Positions 1 to 9,219 of a stretch of DNA of 64,000 nucleotides are shown here, in pieces. The stretch's first letter is position 1, and each line of letters starts with the position of its first letter. The position numbers were made by a program, and so were the translations under genes. Below the pieces are notes generated by a model. The model did not search any database. It saw only the letters and a program-made list of their open reading frames with translations, and was not told the origin of the DNA. Origin of the DNA: Sphaerolaimus hirsutus. Taxonomy: Eukaryota > Nematoda > Chromadorea > Monhysterida > Sphaerolaimidae. The stretch is from NCBI GenBank assembly GCA_964036195.1, contig OZ038456.1:25335792-25399791 (forward strand), in the 5' to 3' direction.

Positions 1-63
1 TTGATGGGTCAATCGCTCAATCTGCACCACGTTCTGTTATAAGTGTGGCCAAATACATCTACG
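1..63 (+). other. possible exon end next to a palindromic repeat
   Basis: Frame 3 is open from the window edge and reads plausibly (SIAQSAPRSVISVAKYIYAG), up to the border of the GTCATGCAAAGTG-type repeat that starts near base 64. In gene B two exons also stop exactly at this repeat family. The piece is short, has no recognisable domain, and the open frame runs on into the repeat, so this is only a suggestion. Confidence 0.15.
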
Positions 64-235
64 CTGGTGATTCTGGGGGAGTCCCAGACATTGTAAAATG
101 CCTTGTAAAATGTCAAATGGCATGCAAAGTGTCTAAAGTCATGCAAAATGCCATGGAAATAGCAAATCTTAGCTATTTTGCTGGGCATTTTACATGAGTT
201 TTGACATTTGCATGAAATTTACATTTTACAGGGCA
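64..235. repeat. short foldback copy of the CAAATGTCATGCAAAGTG repeat family
   Basis: Starts near GGAGTCCCAGACATTG and consists of TGTAAAATG, TCAAATG and CATGCAAA words that fold back on the reverse complement (CATTTTACATGAGTTTTGAC). The same family forms introns 3 and 6 of gene B and the MULE-like element at 28751-29726. No target duplication could be assigned here. Confidence 0.6.
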
Positions 236-595
236 TCGTACTGAATCTAGGATTGGCACTAGAGCTTGCACTCGTCCTGCCAGTTTCAAAACGTGTGCTA
301 CTCACAGTTGTTGCAAGTGCGTCGTCAGAATTCATCACAAAAAATTTTATAAACGCAAGGCTCCACAAACAGACAAAAAGGTTTCTGTGTTCAGCATTTG
401 AACACATTTATGAATACTTATGTACCCAGTATTCCATGTGTAAGTGCAAGCGTGCAGTCACTTTTTTCATACACCGCTTTTCTACCATATACACCGTATA
501 CATGTTACGTTTATGCAAAAACGTAAGTATATTGTTGGCTGCAGGTGGTGCGGCCCATTTGAACATATGCACGTGTGAACGATCACAAGTTTTTG

Positions 596-743
596 TTACG
601 TTTTCTCTAGTACCCGGGTATTTTGGTCAGGAAAACGTAACAAAACGTAATGGTATTTTCGGAAAACGTAAACGTAAATGTAAGTATAAATACCCGAATA
701 ACCGGGTATTTCGGGTAAACGTAAATACGTTTTTCCAACTCTG
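596..743. mobile_element. right terminal part of a hAT-like element (CAGAGTTG family)
   Basis: Ends in GTAAATACGTTTTTCCAACTCTG, i.e. a CAGAGTTG terminal repeat read inwards, and is built from repeated AACGTAAA and TACCCGGGTA words. Nearly the same 150 bp ends the hAT at 3822-4650, where the 8-bp target copies are intact. No left terminus is visible before it, so this copy is truncated or starts outside the window. Confidence 0.7.
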
Positions 744-998
744 GTGCGCACTGACGTTGTCTTGTTCTAACTCCGAGCTTGAATTTTCTGCTTTGGTCAC
801 TGCTATCGTTGAACCGGTTTTTAGTTGTATACACATATAAACACATGGCACGTGAACTCTGTGCAGATTGGGGCATTTGCTTGTTCATCAGCAACGCAAA
901 GTACAGCCAGTGGTGCCACATTGTAAAATATCCACTTTGTATTGTGCCCCCCAGCAAAGTGCAGCGTCGCAGGCGCAGCAGTGTGCCAGTGTGCAGCC

Positions 999-1041
999 AT
1001 GGACCCGGCCGCGCCCCCTCGCAACCGAGCCCCTGCTGGCC
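999..1041 (+). CDS. gene A exon 1 candidate (start of F-box/LRR paralogue)
   Basis: The context GCAGCCATGGAC opens a short frame starting MDPAAPPRNRAPAG. Gene B has a matching short first exon starting MDPAVP at 55700, so I take this as the first exon of the paralogue whose F-box exon is at 6929. The normal donor seen in gene B (CTGCTGCAG then GTGCGT) is absent here. Instead, right after CCTGCTG, a copy of the GTCCCAAGCCCTGTAAAG repeat begins. The repeat either destroyed the donor or replaced it, but no donor in the right phase is evident. Confidence 0.4.
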
Positions 1042-1130
1042 GTCCCAAGCCCTGTAAAGTGTAAAGTAAAGTGTCAAATGTAAAGTCAAATGCAAAGTAA
1101 ACTGGCAATTGTCATGCAAAGTTCAGTTAT
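1042..1130. repeat. GTAAAGTGTCAAATG-family repeat at the end of gene A exon 1
   Basis: GTCCCAAGCCCTGTAAAGTG followed by TCAAATG and CATGCAAAG words; same start as the long inverted repeat of the element at 28751-29726. The right end is unclear. It abuts exon 1 of gene A, like the family members forming gene B introns 3 and 6. Confidence 0.55.
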
Positions 1131-1218
1131 AGTTTTTTCTTTTTTTGTTTGGTGGGTGGGTTGCCAGTTGTCACTGTCCCTGCATTGGGGCCGTGTCTGT
1201 AGTCGATAGTTTCAAATA

Positions 1219-1665
1219 CAGTGGTCCCCGGGTTAACGGTTCCCCCGGTTATAGGGTTCCCCGGGTTAATGGGTGGAATTTTGAAAAACGGGGACATGTG
1301 TGAACTAAATTCCCCGGATTGAAGGTTTCCCCGCATTCCCGGGTTATCGGGTGGGATTGATGAAAAAATAGCAGTTTTACATATAAAATGGCTTCAGTTA
1401 TCGGTTATTTGAAGCATTCAACGAACCCAAAGAAACCCGTCATGGTCGAGCATCGACAAATGTCCAGTAAATGGTGAAACGTTGCATTTCAATAGCATTT
1501 ACATTCACTAATCAGTGTTGTAAATGATGGTTCTTTTAATTAGGGCCTAGCTCCAGGCGCCAGCGTCATGGCGCTTCTACATCACGTCCCCCGGTTATCG
1601 GGTTCCCCGCATTACCGGGTACGTTTTCAGAAATTTCACTCCACCCGATAACCCGGGGATGACTG
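1219..1665. mobile_element. pogo/Tigger-like MITE, TA target site
   Basis: CAGTGGTCCCCGGGTTAACG at the left and GATAACCCGGGGATGACTG at the right, flanked by TA on both sides. Inside, CCCGGTTATCGGGTTCCCCG words repeat near both ends. A second copy (11055-11523) sits in the 9-12 kb tandem array, where the neighbouring array unit gives the empty site. It contains no long coding frame and must have moved with a transposase supplied in trans. Confidence 0.8.
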
Positions 1666-1889
1666 TAAGTTCATTTTCCATTCCGGATGGTCACCTTGAT
1701 GGTTTTACTGACCAAATCACATTTCGGTGCCACTGCCATCTGTGTATGTTTCAGTGAGCAACTTGAGGGTGATAAAAATGATATTTTACAAGTTTTTTTT
1801 GAAGTGTGCAGTCGTTGACGAATGTATATTTTATTGGAGGATTTTACACAGTACAGTATTGGCACGAAAAACAAGCCATGGGTCCCGAT

Positions 1890-2056
1890 TAGTGATGGAA
1901 AGAGCCAGAAAAAATGGCGCCAGGCGAATGGCATCATTCGGAAAGTGGGCGCCAAGGGCGCAACAGAAAAAGGGCGCCATTCAGAAAGTGGGCGCCAGGC
2001 GCCAAGGGAGCCACGGAATGAGGGCGCCAAGCGCCAAGGTCGCCATTGAATTTGAA
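1890..2056. mobile_element. GGCGCC-rich hAT-like element, left end
   Basis: Begins TAGTGATGGAAAGAGCCAG, like the TAGTGATGG ends of the elements at 47907, 51898 and 19294, followed by many GGCGCCAAGCGCC words. The expected CCATCACTA right end is missing, so the copy is 3'-truncated. Confidence 0.55.
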
Positions 2057-2161
2057 AAATAGGGTGCCAAAATTAATAAGCGGGCACAATAAGTGGACCC
2101 TGCAGTCTGCACATGCTAAAAAAACTTCTCCAGAACTGCAGTGCAGTGTTGCAAAAACGTA

Positions 2162-2580
2162 CCGTAAATGCTCTAATAATACAACAGTCGTACTATTTTT
2201 TCCAGCACATTTTTAGGTGTCGTACTATTGGAGATGTCGCATTATTAGAGAGTGTCGCATTATTGTTTTCGTCGAATCAACAACTTATCGGCCAGTGAAT
2301 AGTGGCGGTTGTGAGGCGGCTGGCGCCCTCGCGAACTGCCGAGCGACTCTTGTGAACTGCCGCCAGCCGCCGCTTTGTCCAAAAGCGCCGAATCCGCGGC
2401 TTCCGCAGATTGCCACATCGTTACGGCGCTTTTTCTTTTTATTTCTCAGGTGTCGCACTATTGATGAGTGTCGCATTATTGGAGAGTGTCGGATTATTTT
2501 CACACAACGTGCCCAAACCTGTCGCACTATTGGAGATGTCGTATTATTGGAGACCTGTCGTATTATTAGAGCATTTACGG
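2162..2580. mobile_element. TA-flanked MITE, CCGTAAATGCTCTAATAATA ends
   Basis: TA duplicated on both sides; the terminal inverted repeat CCGTAAATGCTCTAATAATA recurs as TATTATTAGAGCATTTACGG. Just inside are many copies of the word TCGCACTATTGGAGA. It split the CAGTGTTG terminus of the surrounding hAT only 18 bp from its end. Confidence 0.85.
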
Positions 2581-2759
2581 TATTTACGTTTACCCGAAAT
2601 ACCCGGGTATTTCAGTATTTTTATTTACGTTTGTTTTTTAAAAATACCCTTGTTTTGTTACGTATTCCTACTGAAAATATCTGGGTACCAGAAAATGTAA
2701 AACTTTAATCAATTTCCCACAAATATTTGACGATTCAGAGAAAGCGCTCAACACAACAC

Positions 2760-2850
2760 ATAAATGCATGGGAGAGGGGGAGTTATTCAAGGGGGAGGAG
2801 TTATTCTAGGGGGGAGTCTTATTCGAGGATATATGCTATGTATTTGCACA
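2760..2850. repeat. fragment of a CTTATTCGAGG element
   Basis: GGGGGAGTTATTCAAGGGGG and AGTCTTATTCGAGGATA match the right end of the element at 58854-59278. No left end is seen. Confidence 0.5.
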
Positions 2851-2886
2851 TTATACCTAGTCATGCTATTTACGTAAATATATGTA

Positions 2887-3303
2887 CCGTAAATTCCCTA
2901 ATTGGGTGCCAGGTCTCCAATAATGCATCCTCTCCAATAGTGTACCACCCTTGCGCACTTTGTGCGAGTATAATGTGCCACTCTCCAATAATGCGACGCC
3001 CCGAGAAAAAAAAGACGTAACGATGTGGCACTCTGCGGAAACTGCGGATTTGGTGCTTTCAGGCAAGACGGAGGGCAGTTCACAAGAGCCGCTGGGCAGT
3101 TCGCAAGGGTACTCTTTGATTTATGAGATTTATCGTTTTAAAATGTGATGCTCACATTTGAGTTATGTGTTGACATTAAAGTTTATGATTTGACGAAAAA
3201 TAAAATGCACCACTCTCCAATAATACACCATCTCCAATAGTGTGCCCCCTAAAAATGTGCTGAAAACAATAGTACACCCGGGACCCAATTAGAGAATTTA
3301 CAG
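2887..3303. mobile_element. TA-flanked MITE, CCGTAAATTCCCTAATTGGG ends
   Basis: Flanked by TA (2885-2886, 3304-3305). Left CCGTAAATTCCCTAATTGGG, right CCCAATTAGAGAATTTACAG. Subterminal word CTCCAATAATGC/GCATTATTGGAG repeated. A relative of the elements at 2162 and 28119. Confidence 0.8.
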
Positions 3304-3746
3304 TAAAAAGCATGAATCTCTTTGTGTTATGTACCTAAAATACCTACGTCCGGTTTTCCTCTATTCCACTCTTTGATACAAGTGTACAACTTTGATACAA
3401 CTTTGATTTATATTTTTTATATAAATGATTCATATCAATCAGTCACTTGCATTTGTCCATATTTTGCAAATTCTCACATTGTTTCTGTCCATCACTTGTC
3501 ATAATTTTAATTTTTTGTAAAAAACAACTTTGAAAACAAAAAAAGCTGCCTTTGCATACACTCAAATTTTTTGGCCAAACTCAAAATAACAACACATTAT
3601 GATGCGCCACTTTTGACACAGTGTCATAATTCCAGATGATATTTGCATCTACAATTGTTGTGCACCTGAAATTACTCCTTAGATTTATCGACTGTAACAA
3701 ATTGTAGAGAATTTTCAAATTTTTATGTTATGTTTTATTTTACGTA

Positions 3747-4850
3747 CCGTATTTCCTCGAAATACCCCCCCCCCTCAAAATACCCCCCCACCCCCTCAAA
3801 ATGGGCACTATGTATTTGTGGCAGAGTTGTACAAATACTGGTATTTTTGGAAAACGTAAACGTAAACGTAAATACCTTTTCCAAATCAAAAGTATAAATA
3901 CTAAAACGTAAGGTATTTTTAAAATACCAGGGAAAACGTAAAATAAAACGTAAACGTAAATATTACATTAAGCACTTCTGCTATCAGAGAATACAAAAAC
4001 ACAATGTTTTTTTTACAACATTATGGATGTTCATATGATCTCCATCGACTTTTTCTGCTTTAATACCTGTTTTTTTATATATTTAGAATGATGGGATCGG
4101 GATATTGAATTGGGATTGGAGTTGACATTTTGCGTCATTGTCAACTACTGGGCGTAGGGCCATAAGGTGCCAATTCCATAACAGGATAACTATAAAAATT
4201 TTGAGTGAGAAGTAATGGCAAGTTGAATGGCAAGTAAAAATTGAAAGAATAGTAAATTTGTAAGTGAAATGGCAATTTAAAAGACATGGTCAGTCATGAG
4301 AAAACACTAAAAATGTTTCTGACTTTTATTTGCATTTCAGTTCTCCCTCACAAAAATACTTTCCTTCAACTTTTACTTTTCACTTGCAAATTGGTGTTTG
4401 AGTTCTCCAATTGCGGAATTAGAACTCCTCAACATTAGAACATGTTGAACTCATCATAATACACTACATTTGTCAAACAATACGGTTCCGTGTAGCAAAT
4501 TTTTACGTTTTCTCTGGTACCCGGGTAATTGTGCCAGGAAAACGTAACAAAACGTAATGGTATTTTTGGAAAGCGTAAATGTAAATGTAAGTATAAATAC
4601 CCGAATAACCGGGTATTTCGTGTAAACGTAAATACGTTTTCGCAACTCTGATTTGTGGTCCGGGAAATGCATAACAGACGTTCAAAACACTTACTGTGTT
4701 ACGTTAGAACATTGTTTATACCATCTACATCATTATATAAGGCTGTAAAAACTTATAAATGGTGGTTATTGTTGCATTTTTCACTTTTTTCTCTTAAAAT
4801 TTCCACTCTGAAAAAAATAAACCCCCTGGGGCTATTTCGAGGAAATACGG
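3747..4850. mobile_element. TA-flanked element, CCGTATTTCCTCGAAATA ends
   Basis: Left CCGTATTTCCTCGAAATACC, right GCTATTTCGAGGAAATACGG, TA on both sides (3745-3746, 4851-4852). C-rich subterminal runs alternate with TCGAAATA. At least six relatives occur in the window. It carries a hAT at 3822-4650, so the order of insertion is hAT 2144, then this element, then hAT 3822. Confidence 0.85.
3822..4650. mobile_element. hAT element (CAGAGTTG family) with 8-bp TSD
   Basis: Left CAGAGTTGTACAAATACTGG, right TACGTTTTCGCAACTCTG. Target copy ATTTGTGG at 3814-3821 and 4651-4658. Inside both ends, AACGTAAACGTAAATACC words run in opposite orientations. No transposase frame. Confidence 0.9.
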
Positions 4851-5068
4851 TATTCCTTGGTATTTTCAAAATACCCTATGTATTAGTATTTATACTTTTC
4901 ATTTGGAAAAGGTATTTACGTTTACATTAACACATTTTCCAAAAATACCAGTATTTTAACAACACTGCTGCAGTGCACACATTCACTTATTTATTCACAT
5001 TCTCCAGAATCTAATAAACAAAGACTGAGACTATCAACGAATTCTTTTAACTAAATCATACTCACAAG

Positions 5069-5952
5069 CAGGGTTGGTTTTATAAAAATTCATTTTAGTA
5101 AAATTGTATAAAAATTGTATAAAAATTTTATTTTATTTTAATTTTATTCTTGTTTCATTTTATTTTATTTTATTTTATTCCCAAAAGTCATTAATAAAAT
5201 AAAATGACATCATTTTACAAAAAATTTACAAAAATTTTACAAAATTTTTACAAAAAATCGGAATCATGCATGCAAGGCCATAATTAGACCTTTACATGAA
5301 AAACCTGTGACAAATTTTCCCTTACTTATCAAAAGTTGCATGCTGTAGGTATTGTTAGCTAGCTGCAAGTGTAAAGTTACAATAATTGATAATAATGGTT
5401 TGCATTTTCAGTAGAAGGACTACTGGAGTGTGCTGGGCACATTTGTAAAATGTCATGCAAAGTGTCAATTGTCATGACAAATGTCATGCAAAGTGTAAAT
5501 TGTGTAAATAAATCTTGTGTTTTTGTATCCATAGTATGTTTTGTATCCAAATCTTATGTTTTTGTACCCAAATGTTCACATAAGATTTGGATTCAACAAC
5601 AATGTAATTTGGATACAAAACAAAAGATTCAGAAATAAAACATAAGATGTGGATACAATTTGCTTGACATTTTACATGACAATTTACACTTTACAAAGCT
5701 TGGAACTGTCCCCCAGATCCATGAATAAACACGTAGACACTCAAGCAATGAGAAAATTTTTTATAAAAAATATGAATTTTTATACAATTTTACAAAAATA
5801 CGAATTTTTATACAATTTTACAAAAATTTGAATTTTTATACAATTTTTATTTTTATTCTTGAATTTTCCATTTTATTTTATTTTATTTTTTTCTTAAATT
5901 TTCCATTTTATTCATTTTTTATATATTTTTTTCTGAGATTTTGCCAACCCTG
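5069..5952. mobile_element. hAT element, CAGGGTTGG ends, TTTTATTTTA words
   Basis: CAGGGTTGGTTTTATAAAAA at the left and TTTTGCCAACCCTG at the right; target copy CTCACAAG at 5061-5068 and 5953-5960. The termini are AAAATTTTACAAAAATT and TTTTATTTTATTTTA words. A GTCATGCAAAGTG-type repeat sits in the middle (about 5435-5706). Confidence 0.9.
5435..5706. repeat. nested copy of the GTCATGCAAAGTG / GTATCCAAATCTTATG foldback family
   Basis: Begins near CTGGGCACATTTGTAAAATG and ends near TTTACAAAGCTTGGAACTGTC. The centre has GTATCCAAATCTTATG and its complement CATAAGATTTGGATTC, the same centre as gene B intron 6 and the element at 28751-29726. Confidence 0.65.
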
Positions 5953-5960
5953 CTCACAAG

Positions 5961-6928
5961 TGACATTCAATCCAAACACAATGAAAATTGTCATTTGACA
6001 AAACAATGCATTTACTACAAAGTGATTTTTCCAATGCATCCAAAGCAGCAGGTGAAAATGGCATTTTTACGATTTGAAACCGTTGATTTACTAGTTTGCA
6101 ACTTTGACAGCTTATCAGTCATTTCAGCTTTTGATTTAGATACGTCGGATGTACTGCGTGATGAAAGACATTTTACTGTGGTTTGCAGCATGAAAATTGT
6201 GTTATTGAACAGTCTATAACATACTTTAGACAGAGAGAATTAATATGACAAAAACGTTTTTTCAATATCTCTTTCCAATCAAAAGTTATTGCACTTAGAA
6301 ACTTCCATCTTCATTCCATCCATAATAATTGCACATTACTCATTCACAGTTAGGCCAACTTTTCTCCCTAATAGAGCAAGGCCAAAACCTCAAATTTACA
6401 CACCAAATAGCCCCACCCAGTAGTATGCCTACCCCCATTTCAGAGTTGCTGGCAATGGATGCAAAACTGCAGCAAAAATTAATAAATGCCACATTTCCAT
6501 GTATGCATTGCCATATGCTGTTCATGCTTATAATGTTTCTCGCTGCACACAGAGCTCAGCGATGCAGGCAAGCAGTTGCCATGGTGAAAATTTTGTTAAA
6601 AAATGAACATAGGAGGTAGATATAGACTTTAAAGTGAGATACTGGGTGGCTACTGCCCAAAACAAGAAAAGTCTCAACTATTCTGAAATATGTACAAACT
6701 GAGTTAATATGTTTGTACACTAGGAATATATGCAGATTTGAACTTGAGGGGCGGTCATCCTGGGCATGTGTAGTTAACCCCCCAGGGTACCCATGTATAG
6801 TATCCTAATCTTTTGCATATCAACCATTTCGAAGTTCTGGCAACATTAATCACGCAGCGCAAAAAGTCTCAACAACTATTCTGCACGGTAGTGTATTTCC
6901 ACCGAATACAGTGCTGTGCCACCCGCAG
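5961..6928. other. probable intron 1 sequence of gene A, no gene recognised
   Basis: Contains a 95-bp fragment of the foldback family (about 6215-6310, AATATCTCTTTCCAATCAAA) and otherwise AT-rich unique DNA. A short open frame at 6329-6619 has no recognisable domain or exon signals. Confidence 0.4.
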
Positions 6929-7156
6929 CTGGTGGAGTCTCCCACGGACGTGCCGCACGTGCTGGAGGCGATTCTGCTGTCCGCGTGCCCCGGCCCCCAA
7001 CAGCTGTGCGCGCTGGTGGCGCCCCTGTGCTCGCGGCTCAGTGCGTTCGTGTACTCCAGGTCTGCCTTGTGGCACAAGCTGATAATTGATGGCAATGAAT
7101 ATTGCAATTTGAGAAAAGACATTGATGCATTGGGCCATTTGTTCCGGCAGCCTAAG
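6929..7156 (+). CDS. gene A exon 2, F-box domain
   Basis: A 228-bp exon in phase 0 between the acceptor CACCCGCAG and the donor AAG/GTTTGA. It reads LVESPTDVPHVLEAIL, then Cys/Pro/Leu-rich sequence, then FVYSRSALWHKLII, the pattern of an F-box (Pro-x-Val-Leu near the start, a Leu/Val/Cys core, and Leu-Trp before a hydrophobic strand). F-box domains recruit substrates to SCF ubiquitin ligases through SKP1. Gene B has an exon of exactly the same length and the same splice borders at 56432-56659, with clear protein similarity and many silent differences, which argues for past protein-coding constraint. The exon is intact, but the next exon of this gene is broken. Confidence 0.75.
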
Positions 7157-7437
7157 GTTTGATGGGGGGGGGGGGCATTTTCGAGTGTGTTACTATGAAA
7201 CGTGAAACGCCAGATAAATGTCAAGTGTCCCTGTAACGTTAGATTTCATACCCTTTACGTTGACACATTTCACACTGTCAGTCCTGGTCTAGAAACTCGT
7301 TCTGTAGGAAACTGCATAAAAAATGTGCTTCAAGTTATCATGAAAACGTCCTTGCAGTGTCCAAAGCAATTTTCAGCAGTTATCTTCGTGTCACTGATTG
7401 AAAGCTCACTTGTCATTGATTGTCATTGGAAACACAG

Positions 7438-7541
7438 GTGTGCACAGGGCTGTGGCATTTGTATTTTGCAAGATTATCGATCAAAACATGCAGTGCTGAA
7501 TTGTTTGTCAATCCGTTTTTTTAATTTGACCGAGCTGCACC
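7438..7541 (+). pseudogene. gene A exon 3, 5' part, frameshifted and split by a foldback element
   Basis: After the acceptor AACACAG it reads VCTGLWHLYFARLSIK and later NLTELH, matching gene B exon 3 (VCKSLWSLFLLNSPIK ... NVTELH), the start of the LRR region. Up to the shared CTGCACC it is 104 bp against 100 bp in gene B, i.e. one extra codon plus one base. The extra base is in a run of seven T (about 7516-7522) and causes an immediate stop. At 7542 the foldback element begins, with GCTGCACC duplicated. The rest of the exon is at 14462. Confidence 0.7.
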
Positions 7542-7584
7542 CACAGGGGATTTTGGGGTTAGCATTTTAAGGAGGGGGTTCCTC

Positions 7585-8322
7585 GGGCCAGGCTCATTAT
7601 GCACAGAAACCCGTTACGCACACGCGCCCGTTACGCACAGAATCAAAACCCGCCACGCACAGACGCCCGTTACGCACACAACTGGGCCCTGTCGGACAAG
7701 TCGGCCATCTGAGTTCAGGATTTTCATGTGTGTTGAAGTAGTTGACACCTGAAATTTCATCAACTGTTACAGCTGTTTTCTACATATTTTACATTCGCAA
7801 TCGTGAAAGTCAAATATGTAGAAAACAGATGTAACGGTTGGCAAAATTTCGGGTGTCAACTACTGCTATACATAGGGAATAGAATAGAAGAGAATGTGAA
7901 AAATCACATAAACTTTGTAATCACAGAAACTCGGCACACACATGGCATCAGCTATGTGCGGGCCGAGTTTCTGTGCGCACCGAGTTAACTTCTGTGCGTA
8001 ACGGGCTACTGTGCGTGACGAGTTTCTGTGCGCACCAAGTTAACTTCTGTGCGTAACGGGCTACTGTGCGTGCCGAGTTTCTGTGCGCACCGAGTTAACT
8101 TCTGTGTGTAACGGGCTACTGTGGGTGCCGAGTTTCTGTGCGCACCGAGTTAACTTCTGTGCGTAACGGGCTACTGTGCGTGCCGAGTTTCTGTGCGCAC
8201 CGAGTTAACTTCTGTGCGTAACGGGCTACTGTGCGTGCCGAGTTTCTATGCGCACCGAGTTAACTTCTGTGTGTAACGGGCTACTGTGCGTGCCGAGTTT
8301 CTGTGCGTACAGCTACAGGCTC
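7585..8322. mobile_element. insertion with GCACAGAAACCCGTTACGC ends in the foldback left arm
   Basis: Starts GGGCCAGGCTCATTATGCAC and ends in GTACAGCTACAGGCTC, interrupting the run that is intact in the right arm (complement of 14405-14440). Both ends consist of GTGCGTAACGGG/CCCGTTACGCAC words. Target copies look like GGGTTCCTC and GGGTCCTCC but are imperfect, so the borders are uncertain by a few bases. The left end resembles that of the element at 8807. Confidence 0.65.
7965..8312. repeat. 55-bp tandem array, about six copies
   Basis: The word GAGTTTCTGTGCGCACC recurs at 7965, 8020, 8075, 8130, 8185, 8240 and 8295, exactly 55 bp apart, with few substitutions. Each unit contains GTGCGTAACGGGCTACTG. 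It forms the right inverted end of the element at 7585-8322, so the terminal word has been amplified. Confidence 0.9.
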
Positions 8323-9127
8323 GGGTCCTCCCCCGAGCACGTGCTTATATTTCGGGAACCGCTTGGCGAAAATTGTTGATATTTGAATATAATATGGTTT
8401 CAGGTCGGGGCTCTCTCAGATTGCGACGAAATTTTTCTACGCGCCCCCAGACTGGAGATATGGGAGGCTATAAAAAGGTGGTCATTTGCGAAATTTTTGG
8501 CTGTCACTCAGAACATGCAAACTTTGCACATCAATAACTCGGTTATTTCTGGGCCGATTTGGATCGTTTAACACTTAAAATGATCGGGACAACCTGCAGC
8601 TTTCATATTTTTAGTCATTATAGTGATGTCTAATTCCCGTGTGCCGAATTGACCCAGTTTTTCAACACAAACAATAAATTTTTCTGAACATGCTATCATA
8701 TACTTTAGACAACGAGAATTCATATAAACAAAAATGAGTTCAATATCTCTTTCCAATCAAAAGTTATAGCGCTTCAAAGTTTTTCCTCCCATCTTCATAA
8801 ATAACGGGCCAGGCCTATTTCGCACATAAGCCTGTTTCGCACACGCATTAAACCCGTGTCGCGCAAACGCCCGTGTCACACAAAAATGATGCCTGTGCGA
8901 AACGGGCCTATGTGCGGAACAGGCGTATGTGCAAAACAGGCGTATGTGCGACACAGGCGTCTGTGCAAAACAGCTAGGTGTCTGTGCGTGTGAGTCGAGC
9001 GTGTGACCAGGCACCCCAACTTTACCCCCCCCCCAGCACCATTGGTTCCAGGTGGTGCAAGCTGGCTGTATAATCTGCAGACAATGCTACATATTGAATG
9101 ACGCAATGCGACAGGGTTTCAGTCTCA

Positions 9128-9202
9128 AAAGTCATGGAAAATGCCCTGCAAAATGGCAACTTGGTTGCCATTTTGCAGGGCATTTTCCATGACTTTTGAC
9201 CC
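9128..9202. repeat. near-perfect hairpin, arms of about 34 bp
   Basis: AAAAGTCATGGAAAATGCCC ... complement GGGCATTTTCCATGACTTTT around a short centre (CAACTTGGTTG). It borders the left edge of the tandem array; half of the same sequence borders the right edge near 12370. Confidence 0.8.
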
Positions 9203-9219
9203 TGTAAAATGTCATGCAA

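Larger units (their letters stand above)
2144..4967. mobile_element. hAT element (CAGTGTTG family) with 8-bp TSD, carrying three younger insertions
   Basis: Left end CAGTGTTGCAAAAACG, right end TTTTAACAACACTG, flanked by CTGCAGTG at 2136-2143 and 4968-4975. The subterminal parts are AACGTAAACGTAAATAC words. It is interrupted by TA-flanked elements at 2162-2580, 2887-3303 and 3747-4850, the last of which holds another hAT. Without them little more than terminal repeats and AT-rich DNA remains, so it is non-autonomous. The 8-bp TSD and CAGNGTTG ends are typical of the hAT superfamily. Confidence 0.88.

Noticed and set aside
208..840. 210-codon open frame on the plus strand
   Set aside because: It runs through hAT terminal repeats (596-743) and a foldback repeat and has no domain; the minus strand is open too.
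6329..6619. 96-codon plus-strand frame before the F-box exon
   Set aside because: No counterpart in gene B intron 1 and no splice borders that keep the frame.
7965..8312. Regular short repeats reminiscent of a CRISPR array
   Set aside because: Whole 55-bp units are repeated without variable spacers, inside a transposon end in a eukaryotic context.
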